A DNA stretch of 64,000 nucleotides from Fremontodendron californicum (GCA_030761205.1 JAULJL010000011.1:14002501-14066500), one strand, 5' to 3'; positions 20,061 through 31,852 are shown, numbered from the stretch's first letter. The notes: generated from the sequence alone by a model not told the origin. Program-made: numbers and translations.

Positions 20061-21738
20061 CCTAAAATATTTTTATCTTTCATTTTGGGTAATATGCACT
20101 TTCATTCTCCATATTGTATAGCAATGTAATGCAAGCAGTGGAATTTTTTTTTTAGGAGTTGTAAGCCTCTCGTTCCCTTTTATATTAAGTCGTATTCCCA
20201 TTTTCAGGCTCTTCTAGGAAATTATTTAGAACTTACAGAACCTCTTGTTCTTTCAGCACATATTGGATTTTTCATACTCTAGATATCATAATTATCCCCA
20301 TTGAGTTTCTCACCTTTGTTAAGCTCAACTATAATATTTTTTGGAAGCAGTTGTCATTTCATAGGATATTCTACAATAAGACATACATGCACATATTAAT
20401 GCCTAGCATACACACCTTTATTTTGTCACAATACAAAATAAAATAAACGACAACCATCCACATAGTATGGAACCAAAAGCTCACTAAGTTTCACAATCAA
20501 ATTCCATAACAATATTTTTAGTCATCACAAATTTATTTCATTGTGCAAAACTTCTATTCCAAGATAACGAATATCTTAGAACTCCCACTAGATGCAAAAT
20601 TACTCATAATTTGCATATTTATCACATAGATAAATAAAAATAAAATTTCATATTTACATAAAAAAATATATAAAAATATTAATAAAGTATCCATAATTAG
20701 AAGTTCTATAACACAATAATCAATAATCTATGACTTTTCTGGTGACTAGAATGGAATTCGAAAATTCCTTCGATAGCTTAAAATCAAGACAGTCATCCAT
20801 GGATTTTCTACAACCTTGCATTTTTTATTGCGAAGATTAAAGCCGATTAAGAGGGTCGTAGTCCTTTTTGTCCCCGTCTTCACATACACTTTCACAAACG
20901 TTTTAATGAAGGTTTAGTAATCGTCGATGTGGCCGTTCTCTGTCTTAGACATCCAAAGATCATTAAGAACATCTTTTTGTCTCGATGTAAGAAGTCTATT
21001 TTTTTTAACACCATATATTTGTTACGACCACTTCTTATTAGCATACTGCCACTACAACTCAACTTTTGGATTTTCTCATTAACAGTAAATGTTGTGTTCG
21101 ATAACATCTTCATTTGGATCCATTCGGTAGTTATCTAGTTCTCATAGCAAACTACTAACTCTTAGAAAATGTGCCTTGGTCCTCATAACCATTGGAGTCG
21201 AACAATTTTCAATATTGTCTTCTGTAACAAATACAGAAAAATATGTTTCATAAAACATATTTATAACACAAAATTCATAATGATTAAAAAACAAATTTTA
21301 ATCAATCTTGTGTTATCAGAACTCCTATAATTTGAATAAAATATTTGAGATCAAACAAACTAGGCAATATTTGATCTTTGACATTTTAAAAATAATTTGT
21401 TTTAAATTTTACCTTGGGCATCCGGATGCCCTCGAGAGGGTATAAGAATGCCTCATCAAAACACTATAGTTTTGAAATTTTATAGGGCATTCGAATTCCT
21501 AAAACATGCCTTCGAATCCTTTTTTTTTTCCTTTTTGGAAATTAAAAAAAGTCATGATTTCAATCCCGGTTTTCATCAAAATTCACAATTTCTAAAAGCG
21601 AACCTAGGATCCAACAAATCCAAAACTGTTATATTATGAAAGTTTGGTCTTATAACGTTTGTACAATAATCCATGGAATCCGGACATGTTCCAGTGGATT
21701 TAAGCATTTCACCAGAAACTCGTTTTAATCATGTATAT
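20061..21738 (-). other. copia-2 decayed gag region
   Basis: AT-rich minus-strand sequence between the gag knuckle and the element B insertion. I see no open gag frame. It ends with the left TSD copy TATAT (21734-21738) of element B and resumes at 31158. Confidence 0.5.
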
Positions 21739-23740
21739 TGATAACTCGTATAATTATATAGTTTTTAGTTATGTTTTATTATTGTTTTGTGTCAAATACG
21801 AGTTATTATTGTTTAGTCTAATTGTGTTTATGATCTTTTATATTTTTATGTAATTTGGTGTTTTTCACAAGTTTCTTTGAGTGATTTCAGATTACTAGAA
21901 TTAAGGGCAAATCCAGTTTAGTTCCAGTTCCGACACCTTTTGCCATATCAGCTATATCTGGAGTTTCACTGAAGAAATAAGGCTGAAATTTGTAGCCGTG
22001 CAAAGCTAAGAGGCATATCTATCTTTTTCATGTTTTACACTTCTTGAAACGGAGTCGTTTTCCCTAGCGAAATCGACCATCAAGTTGGCTGATGTGCAAT
22101 GACATCTGTGCTGACCTGTTTTCGTATTTTGCCCATATCTTCTTATCCACATCAGAAAATGAGCTGATTCTAATGGCTATGGATCCTTAACTGATACGGG
22201 AACCTTTGTCTAGAAGACCATATGATCAGATCAGGCCTCTAATATTGACGAAATCGACCATCAAGTTGGCTGATGTGCAATGACGTCTGTGCTGACCTGT
22301 TTTCGTATTTTGCCCATATCTGCTTATCCACATCAGCAAATGAGCTGATTCCAACGGCTATGGATCCGTAACGGATAGGGGAACCTTTTCCTAGAAGACC
22401 ATGTGATCAGATCAGGCCTTGAACATTGACCAAATCGACCATCAAGTTGGCTGATCAAAATTGTCATACAATATGACGAAAATTGTTAGAAAAATTCACC
22501 CACCTATTATACCTACCTTTGAAATTTGTAAAGCTTGTCTCTTGTCATTTAGCCCTCCAAAATGTGTATAAATAGAGGGCCTTGGATGATTGTAGAGGAT
22601 CATATTGTACTTTGGTAGGATATTAGCCATTGTAATAAAATTCTCTAAGTTTTCTTCTTCTTTCTTTTCTCTAGTTTTCTTTTTCTTTATTTTCTTCTTC
22701 TTCTTTCTTTCTTTTATTTCCTTCTTAGATTCTCTTTAATTTTATGTTTATGTTTACAATGCCTATGCTAGGCTAAACTTCTATTTGGTTAAGGGTGATT
22801 TCAAAGTCCTAGACATGTTTTGTGATTGATTTTCAGATTCTATCTATCATTAATTTTCTATCAAAGTTGCTTATGTTCTTCTACAAGAATTGTTCATGAT
22901 GTTGTCTTGATTTATTTAGGTGTACAACTAGATAGATCTTGATAATTATCTATTGCTAGTTTAGGAATCTTGATCCGTGTAATTGTCTTGATTTCCTATT
23001 CTTAAGTGGCAATTTGTGATTAATGATTATGGTCAAGTTTTCAATAATTGCAAAGTGGAACATAACCTAAGTTGAACAATCCGAGCTTATGTGTTTGTTG
23101 CTTAGATCAACCTATCTTTCTCATCATAAAGCTGCCATTAAATTGAATTTAGAGAGCTTATTCTAGGTTGTTTAATGGTTAGAGATTAAATAGAGAGCTT
23201 GTTCTATTTAACGACAAACTAAGGAAAGATTGGGATAACAGAGCTTGTTGTTATCTACGGTTGTTAACTTTGATAGTTGGTTGATATTGGTAGATCTGAA
23301 ATTGATTCTTAATGATGTCTAGTGGTGGAGAATGAAACCTTAACCATATTTTTCATATTTGATTCTTCTTATTTACTTGTTTTCTTACTTTTAGTTTGCT
23401 TATTTTTAAAAGTATATTTATTTTTATTGGCTGGTTATACCGCCTAATTAGTATATTAACTTTGTTTTATTTTTATTGGCTGGTTATACCGCCTAATTTA
23501 GTATATATATTTTTATTGGCTGGTTATACCGCCTTGCATTTTATTCTTATTATTTACTTTAGTTTAAATCTGGCTTCAAAAACCCCTTTTCTTTTATTGT
23601 TTTCTTTGAACGTAAGTTATAAACTAATAACTCATAGATTAAAACCCAATCCCTGAGGACTCGACCCTTGCTAATCATTATACTTACAATTGATCTTTTT
23701 ATTGCAAGGTTAAATAAGATACACTCTTTTGGGTGCATCA
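21739..23740 (+). repeat. 5' LTR of element B
   Basis: 2002 bp, TGATAACTCG to GGGTGCATCA. U3 is shared with element A but carries an extra tandem copy of a block of about 170 bp, giving three AAATCGACCATCAAG units and TGACGTC at about 22282. TATA box 22567-22574. The U5 side is unrelated to element A and includes three copies of GGCTGGTTATACCGCC (23429-23444, 23478-23493, 23518-23533). Confidence 0.92.
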
Positions 23741-23746
23741 AATTTT

Positions 23747-23764
23747 TGGCGCCGTTGCCGGGGA
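23747..23764 (+). promoter_or_regulatory. Primer-binding site of element B (tRNA-Asp type)
   Basis: TGGCGCCGTTGCCGGGGA, six bases after the LTR, identical to the site in element A although the sequences around it differ. Confidence 0.85.
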
Positions 23765-23891
23765 TTGCTTTCTTTAGTTTATTTGTTACTTGGTTTATTC
23801 TTATTTTCAGTTCTAATTAGTTTTATTTTCTTGTACATAGAAGTTTTTCTTATCAAATTTTCAAAAATAAAAAATAAAAAATAAAAAAACG

Positions 23892-24830
23892 ATGGAATTG
23901 AGCAATCTAACACTTGAAGAGTTGGTGGCATACATGAACATGGAGAATCAACAAGCCAATCTCACTTCCTCAGTTCAACAATTGGCCATGGGAGGATGTC
24001 AAGGCCATCAATGGTTCCAAGACCAACCGCATGATCATTACTCCAACACTTACCATGAGGGATGGTGGGATCATACTAATTATGGCTACTCGAAAAATTA
24101 CCAAGAAGTAGATCCTTATGCCAATTACACTCATCCATCTAGCTTCAATCAATCATGGTCTCAAGAACCAGATCTTTTTCAACCACCACATATGACTCAA
24201 AACTCAGGTACTTCTTTAGAAGATCTTGTACATTCTCTTGTTACTGATACTTTGCAATTTCAACAGGAAACAAGGGCAAGCATCCAGAGTTTGGAAAGGC
24301 AAATGAGCCTATTGGCTAGTAGTATGGTGGGATGGGTAGCACAAAGATCTGAAGAACTCCCAGCCCAAACGATGATTAACCCAAAGGAGAATGCTACTAT
24401 TGTGACCTTGAAGAATGAGGAACAAGATGAGGATGAAACAAAATTAGAGATGGATTCTATTCTTGAGGATAATGAAGCCAAAGATCCAAATAAGGGTATT
24501 TCGGCACCTGAGGTAACGTTTAAGGTTTCACTTTTTACTAATGTTTCTTCTCCACCTTTTCCTAGTAGATTTGCAAAGTTCAAGGAGGAAGAACATGAAC
24601 AACACATGCCGGAAACCTTAAATAACTTGTTTGTGGAGGTCATTCAACAAGTATCAAAATATGCTCCATTCCTCGATGAGATATGCACCACCAAGGATGA
24701 TGGAATAATACTTGTAATGGAGAATGCATCCACTGTTGTGCAAAGAAAGCTTCCTCTCAAACGCATAAATTTGGGAAATTTCATGTATAAGCCTGACAAG
24801 CCTAAAAAGCCAAGAAGGGGTGTTGGTTAG
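23892..24830 (+). CDS. Truncated gag-like protein of element B
   Basis: 312 aa, open from MELSNLTLEELVAYMNM. It lacks the capsid core and the zinc knuckle. It keeps pieces typical of the Athila/Tat gag middle and C-terminal parts: a Gln/Tyr/Trp-rich stretch (30-100), ETRASIQSLERQMSLLAS (about 128-145), an acidic segment, and PFPSRFAKFKEEEHEQ...YAPFLDEI (about 222-263). The end is Lys/Pro-rich. It is unlike the element A gag. Whether it is made or functional is unknown. Most likely it is the remnant of a deleted gag from the family that supplied the 5' half. Confidence 0.65.
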   Translation: MELSNLTLEELVAYMNMENQQANLTSSVQQLAMGGCQGHQWFQDQPHDHYSNTYHEGWWDHTNYGYSKNYQEVDPYANYTHPSSFNQSWSQEPDLFQPPHMTQNSGTSLEDLVHSLVTDTLQFQQETRASIQSLERQMSLLASSMVGWVAQRSEELPAQTMINPKENATIVTLKNEEQDEDETKLEMDSILEDNEAKDPNKGISAPEVTFKVSLFTNVSSPPFPSRFAKFKEEEHEQHMPETLNNLFVEVIQQVSKYAPFLDEICTTKDDGIILVMENASTVVQRKLPLKRINLGNFMYKPDKPKKPRRGVG

Positions 24831-24907
24831 ATTCAAAACACTAACTCAAGTGTTAATTGGGAAGGCAGCCCAATTAAAGATGAAATTGCCAACCTTCCAT
24901 ATTCAGA

Positions 24908-24946
24908 TTTGCTTTCTCTTTCTCTTTCTCTTTCTCTTTCTCTTTC
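24908..24946 (+). repeat. CTTTCT-type microsatellite in element B
   Basis: Short repeats of TTTCTC in the spacer after the gag remnant. A pyrimidine tract of this kind also resembles those preceding the cassette ORFs. Confidence 0.7.
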
Positions 24947-25092
24947 TTTTCCTTTTTCTTTTATTATTTTTATTGTTTTTATTTTTATTTCTTATGTTTC
25001 TTTGTTAATTGTGTTTACTGTTTTTAAGTTCATTTAGGCTGCATAAGTTTCTTTTGTTTAATAGTTTTTTTTCTCTTACATATAATTCTTGC

Positions 25093-25240
25093 ATTGGGGG
25101 ATTAATAGCATTACATTAATGACAATGTAAGAATTATGTGTGGGGGGAAGAATTTAGGATTTTATTTAGAGTGTTTTGTTTTTGAGTCTTTTTATGTTGT
25201 TTTTCTTTCTGACCCTTGTTTTGAAAATAACTAGATGTAA
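25093..25240 (+). other. Junction between the gag-remnant family and the shared cassette in element B
   Basis: CATTACATTAATGACAATGTAAG...TGTGTGGGGGG (25100-25146) is a hairpin plus purine run like those near LTR ends. From about 25190, sequence matching the last 13 codons of the element A gag fusion ORF appears, including its stop codon (about 25234). From here to the 3' end A and B are collinear. Confidence 0.7.
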
Positions 25241-25393
25241 ATATAATTTTTAATTTTTTTAACCCCGGTTAAATGGCGGATAACGGTACTCCGTGATTAT
25301 TTAAATCGGTTCCATCAGCTACCCACAAAACTGATATTATATATAAATTTCTCTTCCAATTTCTCTTTCAATTTTTTTCATTTTTTTTTCAGG

Positions 25394-25930
25394 ATGGATG
25401 ATATTCTCACAAGATTGCAGAAACGATTTCCCCCTTTTCCTCGAAATATTTTACTGAAGCTTTACCAAGTTCGACTTGAAAGATTAAGAATGCTTATGCA
25501 CAAAGGGATTCCTGACGACATACGTTGGATAATTGAAGCCAAGGTACGTGAAGATGAATATCTTCCTATTTTGCATTTACCAGGTACAGGTAGAAGCACT
25601 TTTGCAAAGAAGCGACGAGCAAAGCGCATGAGTTCAAATTGCCACAAATGTGCACGATGGACGTGTAACGGTAAATGTCGTTCTATTGGGATTCCGTCCT
25701 CTAATCGAGATGATAAAATTGAATTCATTAAGGATGGACTGAGTAAGGAGAATTTGGGTAATATCCAACTTTCTCTTGAGACGCATCCTAGTGGAGACGT
25801 ACAAAGAGAAATTCTTGATTTATGGCCGCAATTCCAAAGGGAATGGCAACATCTTGGGAATCTGATGTTAAAAGACCCTGTTTGCCAGCTTGTAAGAAAA
25901 CTGGATGGGAAGCATATCCTCGACTCATAG
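25394..25930 (+). CDS. CRP-like nucleic-acid-binding protein, element B copy
   Basis: 178 aa, intact, seven residues different from the element A copy (F28L, N36H, E41D, V59I, Y70F, S145P, K149R in A-to-B order). All four Cys (83, 86, 91, 95), the basic run and the GI and FI..G segments are unchanged. I count about three synonymous changes against seven replacements, so constraint is weaker than on LOG, but the ORF remains open. It is preceded by TTTTTTTTTCAGG, an even better splice-acceptor match than in A. The carlavirus-type call is the same as for the A copy. Confidence 0.68.
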   Translation: MDDILTRLQKRFPPFPRNILLKLYQVRLERLRMLMHKGIPDDIRWIIEAKVREDEYLPILHLPGTGRSTFAKKRRAKRMSSNCHKCARWTCNGKCRSIGIPSSNRDDKIEFIKDGLSKENLGNIQLSLETHPSGDVQREILDLWPQFQREWQHLGNLMLKDPVCQLVRKLDGKHILDS

Positions 25931-26097
25931 AAGGCGTTTAAGCCGTTTCTGGACGTAAAACCAGAGGAAGATGTGAGCCACAATCACAACTACAATAAAT
26001 GACTTCTCAGCTTTTGGTTTGATTTGCAATAACTTTACTTCGGTTTAATTTACGTGTTGTTCGATTTGTGTAATTATTCTCTTTTTTTTTTATTTGT

Positions 26098-26343
26098 CTT
26101 TTACGGTTGATTTTTCTTCTCTTTTTGATTTTCTTCCTGAAATCACGCAAAAATCTTTTGTTAGGTTAACATTTTCTTCTGACAGGTCAAATACACTTTC
26201 GGCGACATTATTACTCTTGACTTTTACGGTTGATTTTTCTTCTCTTTTTGATTTTCTTCCTGAAATCACGCAAAAATCTTTTGTTAGGTTAACATTTTCT
26301 TCTGACAGGTCAGATACACTTTCGGCGACATTATTACTCTTGT
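26098..26343 (+). repeat. 123-bp tandem duplication upstream of LOG in element B
   Basis: Two near-identical copies (26098-26220 and 26221-26343) of a block present once in element A (about 6758-6880). They lie in the spacer between the CRP-like and LOG ORFs, just before the TATA-like box. Both copies carry a pyrimidine-rich segment and GACAGGTCA. Confidence 0.88.
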
Positions 26344-26413
26344 CTGATTCACTACTCAGTCCTCTATATATTACACCATGTACTCATTCTCTTTCAGGCA
26401 CTCGAAAAAAAAA

Positions 26414-27061
26414 ATGGAAAGTACTTCGTCCCAACGCATTAAAAAAATTTGTGTCTTTGGAGGTGCTTATCCAGGGAAAAATAACATATTCGCTGATGAA
26501 GCCATAAGAGTTGGAGTAATACTTGCCCAACAAAAGATCCACTTGATATATGGAGGCGGTAGTACGGGTTTAATGGGAGCAGTCGCTACAGCAGCACACG
26601 TCGGAGGAAGTCCAGTTCTAGGAATCGTGCCAAAACTATTCACAAGTTTTTGTGGACCTACCGTGGGTAAGGAAATACAAGTCTGGAGTGTCCCTGAACG
26701 GATAACAATCATGTACCATTCTGCCGATGCATTCATTGCTTTACCAGGAGGTCTGGGTACATTGGAAGAAATAGCTTGCGTGGCTTCTTGGTCATCTTTG
26801 GTCACAAATAAGAAACCCATTGGTTTGCTTAATATTAATGGTTATTTTAGTAATTTGCTTTCATATTTAGATAATGCTGTGGATAATGGATTCATGTTTT
26901 CAGAGGCAAGGAGAACCATAATTTCTGCTACAACCATTGAAGATTTACTCAAAAAGCTCCAAGCTTATGAGTGTTTATCTGCTACGGTTGTTTCGCAAAC
27001 GCTCGGAAAAAGAAAAAGAGATATGGATGAGCAAGGAGTGGATTGCACTTTGTCTTTGTGA
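26414..27061 (+). CDS. LOG-family cytokinin riboside 5'-monophosphate phosphoribohydrolase, element B copy
   Basis: 215 aa, single exon, intact; function and motifs as in the A copy (GGGSTGLMG at 47-55, PGGLGTLEE at 111-119, Arg 96). Six residues differ from A (Q43H, A63V, S67P, D78S, I93V, M97I in A-to-B order), all between 43 and 97; the last 118 residues are identical. By hand I count 9 synonymous and 7 replacement base changes, which suggests purifying selection while the elements multiplied. Here the upstream ATG at 26378 is in frame and could add 12 residues (MYSFSFRHSKKK). In A it is out of frame, so ATG 26414 is preferred. Confidence 0.9.
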   Translation: MESTSSQRIKKICVFGGAYPGKNNIFADEAIRVGVILAQQKIHLIYGGGSTGLMGAVATAAHVGGSPVLGIVPKLFTSFCGPTVGKEIQVWSVPERITIMYHSADAFIALPGGLGTLEEIACVASWSSLVTNKKPIGLLNINGYFSNLLSYLDNAVDNGFMFSEARRTIISATTIEDLLKKLQAYECLSATVVSQTLGKRKRDMDEQGVDCTLSL

Positions 27062-29151
27062 CATTATCTAACATTTTGCTTGTTGTGTCTCAGTTATAAT
27101 AAGTGGTTAGCAACCTCTGCAGGTAATATCTCCTAAATTCTACCTTTAAAATTTGACATTGGGGACAATGTCATATTTTAGTAGGGGGTAAGGGATATAT
27201 TTTGCTAATTTAAAAAAAAAAAATTGTTGTGTTTTAAGCCATTTAGAAGTATTCATCCTGAACAAGGTCTGAGTAAGGGAGACTTGAGACATACCTTGTC
27301 AGTTTGATTTCTTCTTTTCAAAAAAAAAAAAAATTGTTATGTTTTAAGCAATTTAGAAGTATTTATTCTGAACAAGGTCTGAGTAAGGGAGACTTGAGAC
27401 ACACCTTGTCAGTTTGATTTTAATCTTTTTATGTTTACTTGTTAATTTTTGTTTAGTATTTTAAGATTATTTAGGTTGCATGAGTTTGTTTTGTTTTGAG
27501 TCTTAGCTGTTCCTATTCTTATGTTATTAGTTCTTTTCTCTTACACATGATTCTTTCATTTGGGTTAATAGACTTACATTGAGGACAATGTAAGAATTAA
27601 GTGTGGGGGGAATGATTTAGGATTTCTTTTATTTTTGTCTACTATTTTTTTTTATGAGTCTTTATTATTATTTTTAGTGTGTTTTAGTTCCTTTTTAATA
27701 CAATGATGAGATATGAATTGCATAAGTCTAAAACAGAGTTATTAGTGAGAAGATTTTCATGAGAATTGAGCTTGATATCATTTTTTTTTATGAGCCAATG
27801 TTAATATGATATGTTGATTGAGAAAGAAGCATGTTTAGACTTAATCTGACTTGTATAATCATCCTTGTGAGTTTTTGAGCCTATATGATTGATGCATTAT
27901 ACATATCAATCTAATTTCTTTCTTGAGTGCTCTTATGATTACATGATTCTCTAGAACTTGCTTTAAACCATTTGAGACTATTGATGCATGTGACAACATG
28001 AATATGATAGAGGCATTAGGATTTTTAGCCAGGACCAAACAGCCATCCCTTATTGATGTTCCAAGAGAACACACCCTTAGTGAACCAATTTGAGCCTACA
28101 TTGAATAAGCTATCTCTTTGGTAACCATAACTTGTCCCTAACCTAAATATACTTATATCTTTACCTTTGTTCCAAAGATGAATTAGCATGTTTTGAGACA
28201 AGTTGCAAAGACAAGGAAGATCTATTGAAAATTTGGGGTAGAAACAAGAAATAAGTGTTGGGGGGGAAAGAAAAGAAAAGTCAAGAGAAAAAGAAATGGA
28301 ATACTGGCAAATATATTCCTATGTAAAAAAAAAAAATATGAATCATCTCTTGAATTTGTGGAAAAGGAAAAGGATGTTACAAAGTTGTTTAGAATGAAGA
28401 AAAGGCCCAACATGAATATCCGGCCTAGGTGACTATGTACTTGTAAAGAGTTTTGATAAGTTTGTTTGTATGATCTTATTATGTCTCTAAACTTTATGAA
28501 CTCTTTGGAACCTTTGTGATATCGTTATCCTTTTGTTCTTCAACCACATTACAAACCCCTTGGCCCCATTACAACCTTGATTAAAGACCTCTTGATTCAT
28601 GAAGTTGTATGATCTAAATAGTGGAGAATAGGTGGACAAGCAAGAATATGGTAGAACTGTTTTCATGAGATTGATTGAGTGTAAACACTTCACCACTACT
28701 TTAAAGAGTGAAAATCATGAGGGTATCCCATGTGAGAAGTTGAGATTAAATTTGAACATGCACTATTTTGATTGAGATATGTTATGTTAATATTGGCTTA
28801 ACTCAAACAATTTACATTCAAGCATGATTTTTTGTGAAATTCTTTAAGCTATTGATTAGTTTATAAGAATTGTTCAAAGATTGTCTCTAATTTGTATTGA
28901 AAGGATTAGGAATAAATATTTTTAGTATATGTAGTTTATTTATATTTTAGTTTTTCAATGTTTGTGGGTATCGTTCTAGTAAACCCTCACGAGACTAAAC
29001 TCGTCCACTAGGGACACCTAGGGGTTTAAAGGCTTGTGTCACATGCTAAGTGCCACCGTGATTTCCTACGAAAATGGATTAGATTAGATTTTCTTATTTT
29101 ATTTTTATTGAGTCGTTGCTAGGGACTAGCAACAATCTAAGTGTGGGGGTG
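27062..29151 (+). other. 3' untranslated region of element B
   Basis: 2.1 kb without a credible gene, collinear with 7605-9371. Extra features: a 110-bp tandem duplication (27223-27332 and 27333 to about 27440); a second hairpin/purine module TTACATTGAGGACAATGTAAG...GTGTGGGGGG (about 27574-27610); the hairpin GTTGCTAGGGACTAGCAAC (29115-29133); and the polypurine tract before the LTR. Confidence 0.8.
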
Positions 29152-31152
29152 TGATAACTCGTATAATTATATATTTTTTAGTTATGTTTTATTATTGTTT
29201 TGTGTCACATACGAGTTATTATTGTTTAGTCTAATTGTGTTTATGATCTTTTATATTTTTATGTAATTTGGTGTTTTTCACAAGTTTCTTTGAGTGATTT
29301 CAGATTACTAGAATTAAGGGCAAATCCAGTTCAGTTCCAGTTCCGACACCTTTTGCCATATCAGCTATATCTGGAGTTTCACTGAAGCAATAAGGCTGAA
29401 ATTTGTAGCCGTGCAAAGCTAAGAGGCATATCTATCTTTTTCATGTTTTACACTTCTTGAAACGGAGTCGTTTTCCCTAGCGAAATCGACCATCAAGGTG
29501 GCTGATGTGCAATGACGTCTGTGCTGACCTGTTTTCGTATTTTGCCCATATCTTCTTATCCACATCAGCAAATGAGATGATTCCAATGGCTATGGATCCG
29601 TAACGGATACGGGAACCTTTGTCTAGAAGACCATATGATCAGATCAGGCCTCTAATATTGACGAAATCGACCATCAAGTTGGCTGATGTGCAATGACGTC
29701 TGTGCTGACCTGTTTTCGTATTTTGCCCATATCTGCTTACCACATCAGCAAATGAGCTGATTCCAACGGCTATGGATCCGTAACTGATAGGGGAACCTTT
29801 TTCTAGAAGACCATGTGATCAGATCAGGCCTCCAACATTGACGAAATTGACCATCAAGTTGGCTGATCAAAATTGTCATACAATATGACGAAAATTGTTA
29901 GAAAAATTCACCCACCTATTATACCTACCTTTGAAATTTGTAAAGCTTGTCTCTTGTCATTTAGCCCTCCAAAATGTGTATAAATAGAGGGCCTTGGATG
30001 ATTGTAGAGGATCATATTGTACTTTGGTAGGATATTAGCCATTGTAATAAAATTCTCTAAGTTTTTTTCTTCTTTCTTTTCTCTAGTTTTCTTTTTCTTT
30101 ATTTTCTTCTTCTTCTTTCTTTCTTTTATTTCCTTCTTAGATTCTCTTTAATTTTATGTTTATGTTTACAATGCCTATGCTAGGCTAAACTTCTATTTGG
30201 TTAAGGGTGATTTCAAAGTCCTAGACATGTTTTGTGATTGATTTTCAGATTCTATCTATCATTAATTTTCTATCAAAGTTGCTTATGTTCTTCTACAAGA
30301 ATTGTTCATGATGTTGTCTTGATTTATTTAGGTGTACAACTAGATAGATCTTGATAATTATCTATTGCTAGTTTAGGAATCTTGATCCGTGTAATTGTCT
30401 TGATTTCCTATTCTTAAGTGGCAATTTGTGATTAATGATTATGGTCAAGTTTTCAATAATTGCAAAGTGGAACATAACCTAAGTTGAACAATCCGAGCTT
30501 ATGTGTTTGTTGCTTAGATCAACCTATCTTTCTCATCATAAAGCTGCCATTAAATTGAATTTAGAGAGCTTATTCTATGTTGTTTAATGGTTAGAGATTA
30601 AATAGAGAGCTTGTTCTATTTAACGACAAACTAAGGAAAGATTGGGATAACAGAGCTTGTTGTTATCTACGGTTGTTAACTTTGATAGTTGGTTGATATT
30701 GATAGATCTGAAATTGATTCTTAATGATGTCTAGTGGTGGAGAATGAAACCTTAACCATATTTTTCATATTTGATTCTTCTTATTTACTTGTTTTCTTAC
30801 TTTTAGTTTGCTTATTTTTAAAAGTATATTTATTTTTATTGGCTGGTTATACCGCCTAATTAGTATATTAACTTTGTTTTATTTTTATTGGCTGGTTATA
30901 CCGCCTAATTTAGTATATATATTTTTATTGGCTGGTTATACCGCCTTGCATTTTATTCTTATTATTTACTTTAGTTTAAATCTGGCTTCAAAAACCCCTT
31001 TTCTTTTATTGTTTTCTTTGAACGTAAGTTATAAACTAATAACTCATAGATTAAAACCCAATCCCTGAGGACTCGACCCTTGCTAATCATTATACTTACA
31101 ATTGATCTTTTTATTGCAAGGTTAAATAAGATACACTCTTTTGGGTGCATCA
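29152..31152 (+). repeat. 3' LTR of element B
   Basis: 2001 bp, TGATAACTCG to GGGTGCATCA. TATA box at 29979-29986; GGCTGGTTATACCGCC at 30841-30856, 30890-30905 and 30930-30945. It is followed by TSD TATAT (31153-31157). Confidence 0.92.
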
Positions 31153-31200
31153 TATATGTTCTTGTTTTTAAACAAACATACCAGAAATCAAAATTTACAG

Positions 31201-31830
31201 ACTCTGATACCAATGTAGATTATCTCGTAAATAATCTATAAACAAATTGCAGAATTAAATAACTTACAGGATCGTTTGATGATGAACCCGATCTTAATTT
31301 ACTGGTCAGAGACAAGATTACGTAATCAAAAAATTTATGTTTGCCACAACACTAAATTCTTCGAGAATTATAGAGAGTTCGAGTATTGATTTAGTAGTTT
31401 TAAAGAAAACGTATTTCTCTCTTTTGGCCGTATGAAATAACAACCATTGAATGCATTTCTTTCTGGCCGAAAAAGAAAGACCTTATTTTTTTTGGGGGGG
31501 GGGGGGGGGGGGGTAATTGCCGAGTTTCTTTTGTTTTTGTTAAAGAAGTTATTTCTTTCTTTTATGTATATTAACTGCCCCTTGGCAGTTTACATTTCAA
31601 ATCTTATAGCTTCTCAACGGAAGTTATGTTGGAAAGGTACGCCCCTTATGGGCGCCGTTTCCAAACAGGATATGTAGTTGAAATTCATTCTCCATGACTA
31701 CTGCAATCTTTGAGTACCATTGTCAACCGAATATATGAAGATCAAAGATTAATGTATTACTCATCTTTCCACAAACCTCTAAGATGTGAAGGGTTTTCCT
31801 TTTTCCATCAAAGGTTTTTAATCCAATATA
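31201..31830 (-). repeat. Primer-binding site and 5' LTR of copia-2 (outer boundary unresolved)
   Basis: GGTATCAGAGT on the minus strand (about 31201-31211) is an initiator-Met primer site, and the LTR begins inside at 31214 (TGTAGATTATCTCG on the plus strand). The element's leader is cut by element B at 31158. A 22-base G run (about 31492-31513) and AT-rich sequence follow. I could not find the outer end, since the partner LTR is outside the window. Confidence 0.6.
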
Positions 31831-31852
31831 TAAATTTTGCTGTTTTTGCAGC

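Larger units (their letters stand above)
21739..31152 (+). mobile_element. Element B: non-autonomous Ty3/gypsy retrotransposon with the same CRP-like and LOG cassette
   Basis: 9.41 kb, LTRs of about 2.0 kb, TSD TATAT (21734-21738 and 31153-31157), tRNA-Asp-type primer site. Order: LTR, 312-aa gag remnant, 178-aa CRP-like ORF, 215-aa LOG ORF, 2.1-kb 3' region, LTR. The last codons of the element A gag fusion ORF (about 25190-25234) precede the cassette, so B received everything from that point to the 3' end from an A-like element. It has no protease, RT or integrase. By eye its LTRs differ by roughly 20 positions, so it is older than A. It lies in copia-2 close to that element's primer site. 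Confidence 0.92.

Noticed and set aside
23396..23656. 86-aa hydrophobic ORF in the B LTR (also 30808-31068)
   Set aside because: It is made of AT-rich LTR sequence and the repeated GGCTGGTTATACCGCC motif, with no coding signature.
26094..26507. 137-aa ORF with an internal repeat upstream of LOG in element B
   Set aside because: The repeat is the 123-bp DNA duplication, and the frame runs into LOG out of frame; the single-copy version in A is short.
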